A stretch of DNA of 64,000 nucleotides, from assembly GCA_965198755.1 (NCBI GenBank), contig OZ240673.1, positions 2,914,001-2,978,000 of the forward strand, written 5' to 3'. Made by a program: the position numbers and the translations under genes. The first letter of the stretch is position 1. The number at the start of each line of letters is the position of its first letter. Shown piece by piece: positions 25,266-33,616 of this stretch. The DNA is from BOG-908 sp963692875 (GTDB lineage Bacteria; Pseudomonadota; Alphaproteobacteria; Acetobacterales; Acetobacteraceae). Below the pieces are notes generated by a model. It did no database searches. It saw nothing but the letters and a program-made list of their open reading frames with translations, and had not been told where the DNA came from.

Positions 25266-25347
25266 CGCGTTCGGCGAACGTTGGGATTACGTGCAAGTGT
25301 CAAGGACCGTTGCGGTTAGGTTCTGGCTCCTGACCCGCAGGAAGGAA

Positions 25348-25476
25348 AGCAAGGCCTTCTTTTCTGAAGAAAAGAAGCAAAAGACTTTTGGTCCTGCTGT
25401 CGCGATGGTTCTGCCGGCGCACGGCCAAGGGAACAAAAGTTTTTTGGTTCTTTTTTTCAAAAAAGAACCGCTTGCC
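25348..25476. repeat. R1 element, copy 18 (complete, asymmetric, forward)
   Basis: CCTTCTTTTCTGAAGAAAAG/AAGC left (loop changed with compensation); GTCCTGCTGTCGCG core; GGGAACAAAAG; right GGTTCTTTTTTTC/AAAAAAGAACC. Between the adaptor and pump genes. Confidence 0.9.
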
Positions 25477-25499
25477 TTGCCTGCCACGGGATCGCTGGC

Positions 25500-27026
25500 A
25501 TGACCGACGACCTCCCCTACTCCGCCGCCGGCGGCCGCAGCCCGTGGCTGATCGCGGTCGTGGTCTCCATCGCCACCTTCATGGAAGTGCTCGACACCAC
25601 CATCGCCAACGTCAGCCTGCGCCACATCGCCGGCAGCCTGGCCGCCAGCCAGGACGAGAGCACCTACATCATCACCAGCTACCTGGTCAGCAACGCCATC
25701 GTGGTGCCGATCAGCGGCTGGCTGGCCAACGTCATCGGTCGCAAGCGTTTCTACATGATCTGCGTTGCGCTGTTCACAATCAGCTCGCTGCTGTGCGCCA
25801 CCGCCACCACGCTGCCGTTAATGATCCTGTGGCGGGTAATGCAAGGCATCGGCGGCGGCGGGCTGGCGCCGGTGGAACAGTCCATCTTCGCGGATTCGTT
25901 TCCGCTGCGGCTGCGCGCGGCGAGTTTCGCGCTGTACGGCCTGACCGTGGTGATGGCGCCGGCGATCGGCCCGGTGCTCGGCGGCTGGCTCACCGACAAC
26001 TACTCCTGGCACTGGGTGTTCCTGATCAACCTGCCGTTCGGCTGCCTGAGCCTGCTGCTGGTCGGCCTGTTCGTGGTGGATTCACCGGCGACCCAGGCGC
26101 GACGCCGCAAGCTGCTCGCCGACGGGTTGCGCGTGGACTACATCGGCTTCGCGCTGGTCGCACTCGGCTTCGGCACGCTGCAGATCGTGCTCGACCGGTT
26201 CGAACGCGAGGGCGGCTGGGGCACGCCGTTCGTGAACGTCTGGGGCTCGCTCTGTGTGGTTTCGCTGGCGGTGCTGTTCGTGTGGGAGTGGAACCACCGC
26301 CAGCCGGTGATGAACATCCGGCTGTTGCGCATCCCGTCCTTTGCCATCAGCAACGTGCTGATGTTCGCGCTGGGCTTCGTGCTGATCTCGACGACGCAGC
26401 TGCTGCCGCAGATGACGCAGGAGATACTCGGCTACGACGCCAGCACCGCGGGGCTGACGCTGGGTGCGGCCGGCATCGTTACCATCGTGGTGATGCCGCT
26501 GTCCGGCATCATCACCGGCCGCTACGTGCAGGCGAAATACCTCATCTGCATAGCGTTCGCCGGCACCGCGTTCTCCATGTGGCAGGCGACGCACCTGGAC
26601 CAGCTGGTGGGGTTCTGGGACATCTCGTGCGTGCGCGCGCTGCAGGCGATGTGGCTGCCGTTCCTGTTCATTCCGATCAACTCGATAGCACTGGTGGGCG
26701 TGCCGCCGGACCGCAACAACGAGGCCTCGGCGCTGATCAACCTGATGCGCAACCTCGGCGGCAGCGTCGGCATCAGCTACACGACAACGCTGCTGGCCTA
26801 CCGCGAGCAGTTCCACCACGCGCGGCTCGCCGAGCACGTCACACCCTATAACGGATACGGCGCCGGCGTGGACCTGCACGCCATGTCGCAGAGCGTGCAG
26901 CTGCAGGCGACAACGCTGAGCTATCTGGACCTGTTCTACGCGCTGATGGTGTGCGCCCTGTTGGCGGTGCCGCTAGCGGCGATGCTGCCGAAGATGACAA
27001 AAGGCGAGACCGCGGCGGCGCACTAG
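25500..27026 (+). CDS. EmrB-like drug/proton antiporter (DHA2 MFS)
   Basis: 508 residues with about 14 hydrophobic segments. DHA2 signature 'FMEVLDTTIANVSLRHIAGS' in the first segment, motif A region 'GWLANVIGRKRFYM' and motif C 'GLTVVMAPAIGPVLGGWL' (key Pro-x-x-Gly-Pro-x-x-Gly). Late segment 'MRNLGGSVGISYTTTLL'. It exports amphipathic toxins using the proton gradient, with the EmrA-like adaptor just upstream. No TolC-like gene is present. Confidence 0.93.
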   Translation: MTDDLPYSAAGGRSPWLIAVVVSIATFMEVLDTTIANVSLRHIAGSLAASQDESTYIITSYLVSNAIVVPISGWLANVIGRKRFYMICVALFTISSLLCATATTLPLMILWRVMQGIGGGGLAPVEQSIFADSFPLRLRAASFALYGLTVVMAPAIGPVLGGWLTDNYSWHWVFLINLPFGCLSLLLVGLFVVDSPATQARRRKLLADGLRVDYIGFALVALGFGTLQIVLDRFEREGGWGTPFVNVWGSLCVVSLAVLFVWEWNHRQPVMNIRLLRIPSFAISNVLMFALGFVLISTTQLLPQMTQEILGYDASTAGLTLGAAGIVTIVVMPLSGIITGRYVQAKYLICIAFAGTAFSMWQATHLDQLVGFWDISCVRALQAMWLPFLFIPINSIALVGVPPDRNNEASALINLMRNLGGSVGISYTTTLLAYREQFHHARLAEHVTPYNGYGAGVDLHAMSQSVQLQATTLSYLDLFYALMVCALLAVPLAAMLPKMTKGETAAAH

Positions 27027-27118
27027 CGAAGCTTGCAACTGCGTTTTGGCTGCGGCAGATGGCCAATCCGAGGGGGGGAGGTAGGCAGACAACGACGATG
27101 CAGGTTGGTCGATCGGTA

Positions 27119-27257
27119 GCAAGCAAGGCCTTCTTTTTTGAAAAAAAGAAGCAAAAAACTTTTGCTCCTTTCGCGGTTCAAACGCCTCGGCATTTCCTCG
27201 CAGGTGCGCGCCGTTGCAGCGAACGAACGGAACGAAAGTTTTTTGCTTTTTCTTCCA
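27119..27257. repeat. R1 element, copy 19 (complete, decayed)
   Basis: GGCCTTCTTTTTTGAAAAAAAG/AAGC left; core largely lost (only TTTCGCGG); right arm CGAAAGTTTTTTGCTTTTTC without a closing hairpin. Confidence 0.75.
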
Positions 27258-27484
27258 ACACAACTGAACAACTCGAACCATTGCCGGACGTGCGCAGATC
27301 AAGTCCAGGAGCGGCCGGACCTCTAACGCACGGAGATGCCGGCAGGCACCTTCCTTATCTTTCCTCATTCAAGGGCTACGCTGCCGTCGACCCGATGCTC
27401 ATCATTCGACGCGACGGCACCGGCATGCATCAGGGCCCAGTCGAGGGCGGCTGAAGGCGAGACTGTCAGGGGCTGGCGGCTTCC

Positions 27485-27565
27485 GGCTGTCGCGGAGGTT
27501 TCTGCAGCGAGTACCTAGGGAACAAAAGTTTTTTGGTTCTTTTTTTCAAAAAAGAACCTCTTGAC
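27485..27565. repeat. R1 element, copy 20 (right half)
   Basis: CGGCTGTCGCGGAGG, GGGAACAAAAGTTTTTTGG, GGTTCTTTTTTTC/AAAAAAGAACC. The left hairpin is missing. Confidence 0.8.
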
Positions 27566-27744
27566 TTCCTTGTTGCAGGTTGACGCAGAGCCCGGTCGCG
27601 CAAACCATCGAGATCGCCGAGACTGCGAGTTCCTTCCGGCGCACGTCTGTTCACGGATGCGTTAGCCTCGCATCCGGTTCGTTCCCCGCCCCGTTTCTTC
27701 GTTTGGAGCATATGACCCATGCATTTTTCAAGGAGCTACGCTGG

Positions 27745-29427
27745 ATGAGCAATTCACGCCATCACCTGATGATGTCCGCTGCGCTGGGCTGCGTCTTGGC
27801 CGGCGGCGCCCTGCGTGGTGCTTGCGCCCAATCGACGGGCTTCGTGGCGACTGCAACACAGGGCGTGCCGGTATCGGCGCTGCTGGGCGCCACCGACCTC
27901 GGCGCCGTGCCGAGAAGCCAGGCGGTCACCTTGCGCCTGGGCTTGCAGATGCAGAACGCATCGGCGCTGAAGCAGTTGGTGGCGGCACAGGCAAACCCGG
28001 CCAGCCCGTCCTACGGACAGTTCCTCACGCCCGCGCAGTTCGTGCAAGGCTTCGCACCCGGCACGGCCCAGGTTGACAGCGTTGTTGCGTTCCTGAAGGG
28101 GGCGGGCTTCCACCACGTCGTCGTCGAGCAGGACGGGTTGCTGGTCAGCGCGGACGGCAACGCGGCTCAGGCAGAGGCCGCCTTCAACACCAAGCTCGAG
28201 CAGGTGCTGGTCGGCGGCAAGCCGCTGTTCGTCAACACCTTGCCGGCGCAGGTGCCCGCAGCACTCGGCGGCCTGGTCACCGCCGTGCTGGGCCTGAACA
28301 CGGTGGGCCACATGTCCGCTCCTCTGGCGCTGCCCAGCCCGCCGCAATACCTGGTCAGCTACAACCCGACCCAGTTCCAGGTCATCTACAACGCCAACAC
28401 CGTCAAACCGGCGACCCGCGCCAGCATCGCCATCATGGCAGAGGGCGACCTCACCGGCGTGCTCACCGACCTTCGCACCGAGGAGACCGCGTTCGGGCTG
28501 CCGCAGGTGAAGGTGATCGTCCGCCCGGTGGGCGTGGCCAGCACCGACGTCAGCGGCGCCGACGAGTGGGATCTCGACACGCAGTACTCCTCCGGCATGG
28601 CGCAGAGCCTGCGCGTGCTCTACGCCTACGACACCACGTCGCTGTCGGATTCCGACACCGCGCTGGAGTTCGCGCGCTGGGCCAGCGACGACCGCGCGAA
28701 AGGCGGCAGCGCGTCCTTCGGCGAGTGCGAGATATTCCCCTACATCGACGGTGCGATGACCGTCGACGACCAGATCTTCCTCGAAGCCGCCGCCCAGGGC
28801 CAGACGATGTTCGCCTCTGCCGGCGACACCGGCTCGTTCTGCCCGGTGGGCCCGGCCGGCGTGAACGGCGTGCCGCTGGGCGCGCCGCTGGTGAACTACC
28901 CGGCCGCCAGCCCCTACGTGGTGGGCGTCGGCGGCACCACGCTGCTGACCAACGCGGACGGCAGCTACGACACCGAGGTCGCCTGGAACACCGGCGGCGG
29001 CGGCATCTCGCAGTTCGAAACCGCACCTTCGTGGCAGGAAGCCGCCGTCAGCGTGCTGTCCACCACAGGTACCCGCGGCGTGCCGGACGTGGCGATGGAC
29101 GCCGACCCGAACTCCGGTGCCACCGTCTACGTGGGCGGCGCGCCGGAGACGGTGGGCGGCACCAGCCTGTCCTCGCCGTTGGCGCTGGGCGTGTTCGCGC
29201 GCGTGGTGTCGATCAACCCCAAGCTCGGCTTCGCCGCGCCGCGCTACTACGGGCTCTACAACCCGACAGGCGGCACCGGCGGCGTGCTGCCGAGCTACCC
29301 GAAAGGCGGGTTTCACGACATCATCGTCGGCAACAACGGACTCTACGTGTCGGGACCTGGTTACGACCTGATCACCGGGCTTGGCACGTTCATCGTTTCA
29401 CAGTTGACGGCGGACCTGGCGAAGTAA
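27745..29427 (+). CDS. S53 family acid serine peptidase (kumamolisin/sedolisin-like)
   Basis: 560 residues. Signal peptide through about residue 29 (ends 'GACAQ'), then a pro-kumamolisin activation domain (about 40-190, with 'SPSYGQFLTPAQF'). The catalytic domain has Glu and Asp in 'DEWDLD' (about Glu274/Asp278, ExxxD spacing) and the nucleophile in 'GGTSLSSPL' (about Ser474). 'HDIIVGNNGLY' near the end matches the calcium loop. Family members are secreted and work at low pH after removing the pro-domain. AGGAG sits 9 bases before ATG 27745; an earlier ATG at 27712 is less likely. The stop TAA is part of R1 copy 21. Confidence 0.94.
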   Translation: MSNSRHHLMMSAALGCVLAGGALRGACAQSTGFVATATQGVPVSALLGATDLGAVPRSQAVTLRLGLQMQNASALKQLVAAQANPASPSYGQFLTPAQFVQGFAPGTAQVDSVVAFLKGAGFHHVVVEQDGLLVSADGNAAQAEAAFNTKLEQVLVGGKPLFVNTLPAQVPAALGGLVTAVLGLNTVGHMSAPLALPSPPQYLVSYNPTQFQVIYNANTVKPATRASIAIMAEGDLTGVLTDLRTEETAFGLPQVKVIVRPVGVASTDVSGADEWDLDTQYSSGMAQSLRVLYAYDTTSLSDSDTALEFARWASDDRAKGGSASFGECEIFPYIDGAMTVDDQIFLEAAAQGQTMFASAGDTGSFCPVGPAGVNGVPLGAPLVNYPAASPYVVGVGGTTLLTNADGSYDTEVAWNTGGGGISQFETAPSWQEAAVSVLSTTGTRGVPDVAMDADPNSGATVYVGGAPETVGGTSLSSPLALGVFARVVSINPKLGFAAPRYYGLYNPTGGTGGVLPSYPKGGFHDIIVGNNGLYVSGPGYDLITGLGTFIVSQLTADLAK

Positions 29428-29553
29428 GCAAGCGGTTCTTTTTTGAAAAAAAGAACAAAAAAACTTTGTTCCCTTGGCGCGCGCTGGCCGGCGAGCGCGC
29501 GACAGCGGAGACAAAAGTTTTTTGGTTCTTTTTTTCAAAAAAGAACCGCTTGC
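29428..29553. repeat. R1 element, copy 21 (complete, fills a convergent gap)
   Basis: Occupies every base between the stop codons of the S53 peptidase (+) and dadA (-). With those codons the inverted repeat reads TAAGCAAGCGGTTC ... GAACCGCTTGCTTA. Core CCCTTGGCGCGCGCTGG then CGCGCGACAGCGGAG. Confidence 0.95.
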
Positions 29554-30807
29554 TTACTTGTATCGCGCCACCGTCAAATCCGCATGCTCGATATTCGGCC
29601 GCCGCCCGCTTATCAGATCCGCCAGCAGCGCGCCGGACCCGCAGGACATCGTCCACCCCAGCGTGCCATGCCCGGTGTTCAGCCATAAATTGGCGATCTT
29701 GGTCGGCCCGATCACCGGGGGTCCGTCCGGCGTCATCGGCCGCAGCCCGGTCCAGAACTGCGCCCGCGCGGTGTCGCCGCCATGCGGGAACAGGTCGCAG
29801 ACGGAATGCAGCAGGGTGCGCCGCCGCGGCTCGCGCAGCGTGTTGCTGTATCCGGCGAGCTCCGCAGTGCCGCCCACGCGGATGCGGTCGCCCAGGCGGG
29901 TGATGGCCACCTTGAACGTCTCGTCCATCACCGTGCTGCGCGGGGCCTCGTCCTCGCGCGCCACCGGCATGGTGATGGAGTATCCCTTCACCGGGTAGAC
30001 CGGCAAATTGATGCCGGCCGCGCGCAGCAGGGCGGGCGTGTAGCTGCCCAGGGCGGCGACGTAGCTGTCCGCGGTAAGCGTGCCCGACGGCGTGACCACG
30101 CCGGTGATGCGGCCGGCTTGCACCACCAGGCGTTCGACCGGCGTGTCGTAGCGGAACACCACGCCGGCGGCCTCGGCCATGGCGGCCAGGCGGGTGGTGA
30201 ACAGGTGCGCGTCGCCGGTCTCGTCGCCGGGCAGGCGCAGGCCGCCCACGAACTTGGCGCTGACGGCAGACAGTGCGGGTTCCTGGCCGATGCAGCCGGC
30301 GCGGTCCAGAATGGTGTAGGGCACGCCCAGGCGGTCGAGCACCGCAGTGTCGTCGTGTACGTGGTCGGCCTGCGTCTGGGTGCGGAACAGCTGCAGCAGC
30401 CCGTGCTGGCGGTCGTCGTAGGTGATGCCGGTGAGCGTGCGCAGGTCGCGCAGGCGGTCGCGGCTGTACTCCGCCAGGCGCACCATGACGGCCTTGTTGC
30501 GGGCGTAGGCGGACGCGTTGCATGCGCCCAGGAAACGGGTCACCCAGTCGCGCAACTGGCGGTCCGGCACCGGCCAGAACACGAACGGGCGGTGGCGCAT
30601 CATCAGCCAAAGCACCGCCTTGCGCGGCGTGTCCGGCCCGGCCCAGGGGGCGGACAGGCCGGGCGAAACCTGGCCGGCGTTGGCGAAGCTGGTCTCCATC
30701 CCGGCGCCCGGCTGGCGGTCGATGACAGTGACCTCGTGGCCGGCCTGGGCGAGGTACCAGGCGCTGGTGACGCCGACGACGCCACTGCCGAGGACGAGGA
30801 TCTTCAT
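29554..30807 (-). CDS. dadA: D-amino-acid dehydrogenase, small subunit
   Basis: 417 residues of the DAO family. N-terminal FAD fold 'MKILVLGSGVVGVTSAWYLA', then 'ETSFANAGQVSPGLSAPWA', a DadA signature, and C-terminal 'GTLGWTMSCGSGALLADLISG'. It oxidises D-amino acids such as D-alanine to keto acids and feeds electrons to the membrane chain. Usually paired with alanine racemase dadX, which is not seen here. Its stop codon lies in the R1 element shared with the convergent peptidase gene. Confidence 0.95.
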   Translation of the reverse strand: MKILVLGSGVVGVTSAWYLAQAGHEVTVIDRQPGAGMETSFANAGQVSPGLSAPWAGPDTPRKAVLWLMMRHRPFVFWPVPDRQLRDWVTRFLGACNASAYARNKAVMVRLAEYSRDRLRDLRTLTGITYDDRQHGLLQLFRTQTQADHVHDDTAVLDRLGVPYTILDRAGCIGQEPALSAVSAKFVGGLRLPGDETGDAHLFTTRLAAMAEAAGVVFRYDTPVERLVVQAGRITGVVTPSGTLTADSYVAALGSYTPALLRAAGINLPVYPVKGYSITMPVAREDEAPRSTVMDETFKVAITRLGDRIRVGGTAELAGYSNTLREPRRRTLLHSVCDLFPHGGDTARAQFWTGLRPMTPDGPPVIGPTKIANLWLNTGHGTLGWTMSCGSGALLADLISGRRPNIEHADLTVARYK

Positions 30808-30922
30808 CTGTGGTTTCCTATGGCACGGCCGCTAGCCGGGCATCTGCCAGCTTCCGCGATGGCGTATATGGCGATGCAGATACGGGCCGAAACCTGGCAG
30901 GGCCGGACGGTCGGGCCAAGAA

Positions 30923-31055
30923 AGCAAGCACTGCTTTTTTGGAAAAAAAGCAGCAAAAAACTTTTGGTCTCGCTGTCGCGGAGTCTCCTTCAGCGTACAC
31001 CCCAGGGAACAAAAGTTTTTTGGTTCTTTTTTTCAAAAAAGAACCGCTTGCTTGC
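30923..31055. repeat. R1 element, copy 22 (complete, asymmetric, forward)
   Basis: CTGCTTTTTTGGAAAAAAAG/CAGC left, GTCTCGCTGTCGCGGAGTC core, CCAGGGAACAAAAG, right GGTTCTTTTTTTC/AAAAAAGAACC. Ends at the TAG stop of the carbonic anhydrase gene (minus strand). Confidence 0.92.
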
Positions 31056-31661
31056 CTACTCCGCAAACACGCCATCCGCGTTCAGCACCGTCAGCACCCC
31101 CGTCCGTATCGCGAACCAGGCCCCGTGCAGCAACAGCTTTCCGGCCGCCTCCCGCTCGGCAATCCAGGGAAAACTGCGCAGGTTGGCCAGCGAAATGCGC
31201 ACCACCTCGTGCTCACAGGCGAGCTGGCGCGCGTCTTGGTCCATGCAGCCCTGTGTGGCCAGGCGCGCCGGTTCGGCGAGCGACATCCATTGCGCCACGA
31301 AGTCGCCGGCCGCCTCCGGCGCCCCGTGCAACAGTGCCTGCACGCCGCCGCACTGGCCGTGGCCCAGCACGATCAGGTGCGGGATCTCCAGCACGCGCAC
31401 GCCGAACTCCAGCGCGGCGCTGGTGCCGTGGTAGGCGGCGTCCGGCGCGTAGGGCGGCACCAGGTTGGCCACGTTGCGGATGGTCAGCAACTGCCCCGGC
31501 GCGGTGTCGAAGATGACGGCCGGGTCCACCCGGCTGTCCACGCAGGCCACCACCATCGCCTGCGGGCGCTGCCCGTTGTCGGACAGTGCCTCGAAGGTGG
31601 CGCGGCGTTCCGGCCAGCCGCGGGCGCGGAACCGGCGGTAGCCGGCGAGCAGTTGGTCCAT
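31056..31661 (-). CDS. Beta-type carbonic anhydrase
   Basis: 201 residues. Zinc ligands in 'VVACVDSRVDP' (Cys and the Asp-Arg dyad) and 'IVLGHGQCGG' (His and Cys). It interconverts CO2 and bicarbonate; bicarbonate feeds carboxylases. AGG lies 8-9 bases before ATG 31661; a GTG three codons upstream is possible. It is divergent from the small gene at 31757, sharing a roughly 95-bp promoter region. Confidence 0.95.
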   Translation of the reverse strand: MDQLLAGYRRFRARGWPERRATFEALSDNGQRPQAMVVACVDSRVDPAVIFDTAPGQLLTIRNVANLVPPYAPDAAYHGTSAALEFGVRVLEIPHLIVLGHGQCGGVQALLHGAPEAAGDFVAQWMSLAEPARLATQGCMDQDARQLACEHEVVRISLANLRSFPWIAEREAAGKLLLHGAWFAIRTGVLTVLNADGVFAE

Positions 31662-31756
31662 GCCGCACACCTAGCGCGGCCTCGTGGGGCCGCCAAACCC
31701 GCTCGCAGGCAACCAGGCACGCCACCTGGCCGTTTCCTGCGGCAGAGGAGAACACC

Positions 31757-32155
31757 ATGGTAGAGACCATCCGCCTGGAGCCGCACGACCCTATCCCGGA
31801 CGAGGGCCGCCACGTTCTGGTGTTCCGGCACATGGGTGAGGACGACCCCGGTGCCGTGGTCACCGAGCTCGTGACGTACGGCAAAGCCGGCGCAAGTGCC
31901 GCTGCCGTGGGACCGGACGGCCACGCGTTGAACCTGGAACAGGCGATGCAGGCGGCACACGCTCTGGCAGAGCGCCACGAGCTGACGCGCGTGTATGTAC
32001 TGGACCGGACCGCGGGCAAGCTGGAGCAGGAAGCGCTGCACGACCATGGAGCGCGGGCGTTCGCGAACGACGTGCTGGAAGACAGCGATCCAGAAGATGG
32101 CGAGCAGGGCTCGGACGTTCGGGATCGGCCGCATGATGCTGGGTACGTGAAGTAA
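31757..32155 (+). CDS. Hypothetical protein (132 residues)
   Basis: No family recognised. It is acidic, with no signal peptide or membrane segment. The C-terminus 'DVLEDSDPEDGEQGSDVRDR' is probably disordered. The middle (about residues 40-95) alternates strand- and helix-like stretches ('VVTELVTYGKAGASAAAVG', 'LEQAMQAAHALAERHELTRV'), which suggests a small alpha/beta domain. AGAGGAG precedes the ATG. The codon use is like neighbours, so it is probably a real gene. The stop TAA adjoins a decayed R1 arm. Confidence 0.75.
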   Translation: MVETIRLEPHDPIPDEGRHVLVFRHMGEDDPGAVVTELVTYGKAGASAAAVGPDGHALNLEQAMQAAHALAERHELTRVYVLDRTAGKLEQEALHDHGARAFANDVLEDSDPEDGEQGSDVRDRPHDAGYVK

Positions 32156-32205
32156 GCGGTTTTTTGTCGATAAGAACCAAAACGCTTTTGTTCGGATGTG
32201 GCGGT
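32156..32205. repeat. R1 element, copy 23 (decayed left arm)
   Basis: GCGGTTTTTTGTCGATAAG/AACC and AAAACGCTTTTGTTC only, behind the TAA of the 132-residue protein. Confidence 0.6.
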
Positions 32206-32323
32206 CTTGTCTTGATATCAGACGGTCACTGCGGCAACTCGGATTGTGCGGTCACGGGTCTGGTCGGACAGGATGAACGTCCATTATCGGGCGTGCGCGA
32301 CACTGACCGGTGCCGAAGAAAGA

Positions 32324-32449
32324 AAGCAGTTCTTTTTTGAAAAAAAGAACCAAAAAACTTTTGTTCCCTCGGCGTACGCTGCGGGAGAGTCCGCGACAGC
32401 AGGGATAAAAGCTTTTTGCTTCTTTTTCTCGAAAAAGAAGGCCTTGCTT
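32324..32449. repeat. R1 element, copy 24 (complete, asymmetric, reverse)
   Basis: AGTTCTTTTTTGAAAAAAAG/AACC left; GTTCCCTCGGCGTACGCTG and GTCCGCGACAGCAGG; right GCTTCTTTTTCTCGAAAAAG/AAGGCC. Confidence 0.9.
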
Positions 32450-32515
32450 TTCGAAAGCAGCCGACGAAGAGCCGGTGTTCAAGGATGCGAGCATAAGCGG
32501 GTTCGTTCAGCGATG

Positions 32516-32573
32516 TCCGCGACAGCAGGCCCAAAGTTTTTGCTGCTTGTTCAGAAAAGCAGGTCTTGCTTTC
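32516..32573. repeat. R1 element, copy 25 (right half)
   Basis: TCCGCGACAGCAGGCCC, AAAGTTTTTGCTGC, imperfect hairpin GCTGCTTGTTC/AGAAAAGCAGG. Confidence 0.75.
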
Positions 32574-32597
32574 TCTCCTGCCGCCAGACGGCTAACA

Positions 32598-32744
32598 TTA
32601 CATCGCCGGCGCGGGCTCCCCGAGCGGCGGAAGATCGATGTCTGACCCGCCTGGTCCCGGCAGGTCGGTGCCCGGCGGTGCCGGGGGTGGTGGCGACGGC
32701 ATGGGTGGCGTGACCGGTTCTGGTGCAGTCTGAGCGTACATCAT
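32598..32744 (-). CDS. Small proline-rich protein (48 residues)
   Basis: Starts MMYAQTAPEPVTPPMP, then a Pro-rich stretch, and ends 'PPLGEPAPAM'. Its ATG (32744-32742) overlaps the TGA of the dehydrogenase gene as ATGA, the same junction as between the two preceding genes, and GGAGG lies upstream inside that gene. The composition (about one-third Pro) suggests a disordered or surface peptide; no family recognised. The frame ends cleanly at TAA with GC-rich third positions. Confidence 0.6.
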   Translation of the reverse strand: MMYAQTAPEPVTPPMPSPPPPAPPGTDLPGPGGSDIDLPPLGEPAPAM

Positions 32745-33616
32745 CCGTTGATCACCGAGCCTCCGTTTGGGTGTAGCACTTGCCCCGTCATGTAGGACGC
32801 GTCGCTCGAGGCAAGGAATATGTAGCTGGGCGCGATCTCGTCCGGCTGACCGGGGCGCTCCATCGGAACTGACTCGCCGTGTTGCGCGGTCTTCTCAGCC
32901 GGGTAGCTGGCGGGGATCAGAGGTGTCCAGACAGGCCCAGGTGCCACCGCGTTGACGCGTATTTTGCGAGTCACCAGTTGCATCGCCAGGCTGCGGGTGA
33001 ACGCCACGATGGCTCCCTTGGTGGCTGCGTAATCCACCTGGCTGGGGCTGCCCTTGTAGGCAGTCACTGACGTGGAGTTGATGATCGCGCTACCCTCGCC
33101 CATATGCGGCAATGCGGCCTTGGTCAGCCAGAACTGGCCGAGAATGTTGGTGCGGAACGTGCGCTCGACCAGGTCGTCCTGGATCTCCTCGAAGTTCTCG
33201 CACAGATGTTGTTCGGCGGCGTTGTTGACCAGGATGTCGATGCGGCCCCAAAGGCCCACCACCTGGCGCACCAGATGCGGCGCGAAGTCCTGGTTGCCGA
33301 TGTCGCCCGGGATGCTGAGCGCGCGCCGGCCTTCGGCTTCGATCAGCGCCACCGTCTCGGCAGCGTCCTCGTGCTCGTTCAGCCAGGTGATGGCGACGTC
33401 GGCGCCTTCTTTGGCAAAACCGATAGCGACCGCGCGGCCGATGCCGGAATCACCGCCGCTGATGAGTGCGATCTTGCCTGCCAGCTTGTCGCTGCCGCGG
33501 TAGTTGGTCATCTGCGACTGCGGGCGCGGTTCCATGGCCGCTTCGCTGCCGGGCTGGGCGTCCTGCGACTGCGGCTTGGGTGTCAGGTCGTCGTCCTCTG
33601 GCATGGTCTCGCTCAT
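32741..33616 (-). CDS. Short-chain dehydrogenase/reductase (stress-protein 39 type)
   Basis: 291 residues. An N-terminal extension of about 45 polar residues ends in 'YRGSDKLAGKIALISGGDSG', typical of the YghA / general-stress-protein-39 group. NAD(P) loop 'GGDSGIGRAVA' (TGxxxGxG variant), 'NNAAEQH', catalytic 'STSVTAYKGSPSQVDYAATK' (Ser, Tyr, Lys) and 'RVNAVAPGPVWTPLIPAS'. Substrate unknown. It overlaps both neighbours by ATGA, so it is translated in one operon with the EcsC-type gene and the small Pro-rich gene. Confidence 0.93.
   Translation of the reverse strand: MSETMPEDDDLTPKPQSQDAQPGSEAAMEPRPQSQMTNYRGSDKLAGKIALISGGDSGIGRAVAIGFAKEGADVAITWLNEHEDAAETVALIEAEGRRALSIPGDIGNQDFAPHLVRQVVGLWGRIDILVNNAAEQHLCENFEEIQDDLVERTFRTNILGQFWLTKAALPHMGEGSAIINSTSVTAYKGSPSQVDYAATKGAIVAFTRSLAMQLVTRKIRVNAVAPGPVWTPLIPASYPAEKTAQHGESVPMERPGQPDEIAPSYIFLASSDASYMTGQVLHPNGGSVING

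Larger units (their letters stand above)
27027..27744. other. Gene-free interval before the S53 peptidase
   Basis: About 700 bp holding two R1 pieces (copies 19 and 20). The 227 bp between them and the 180 bp before the peptidase show no gene features I can support. Confidence 0.6.
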
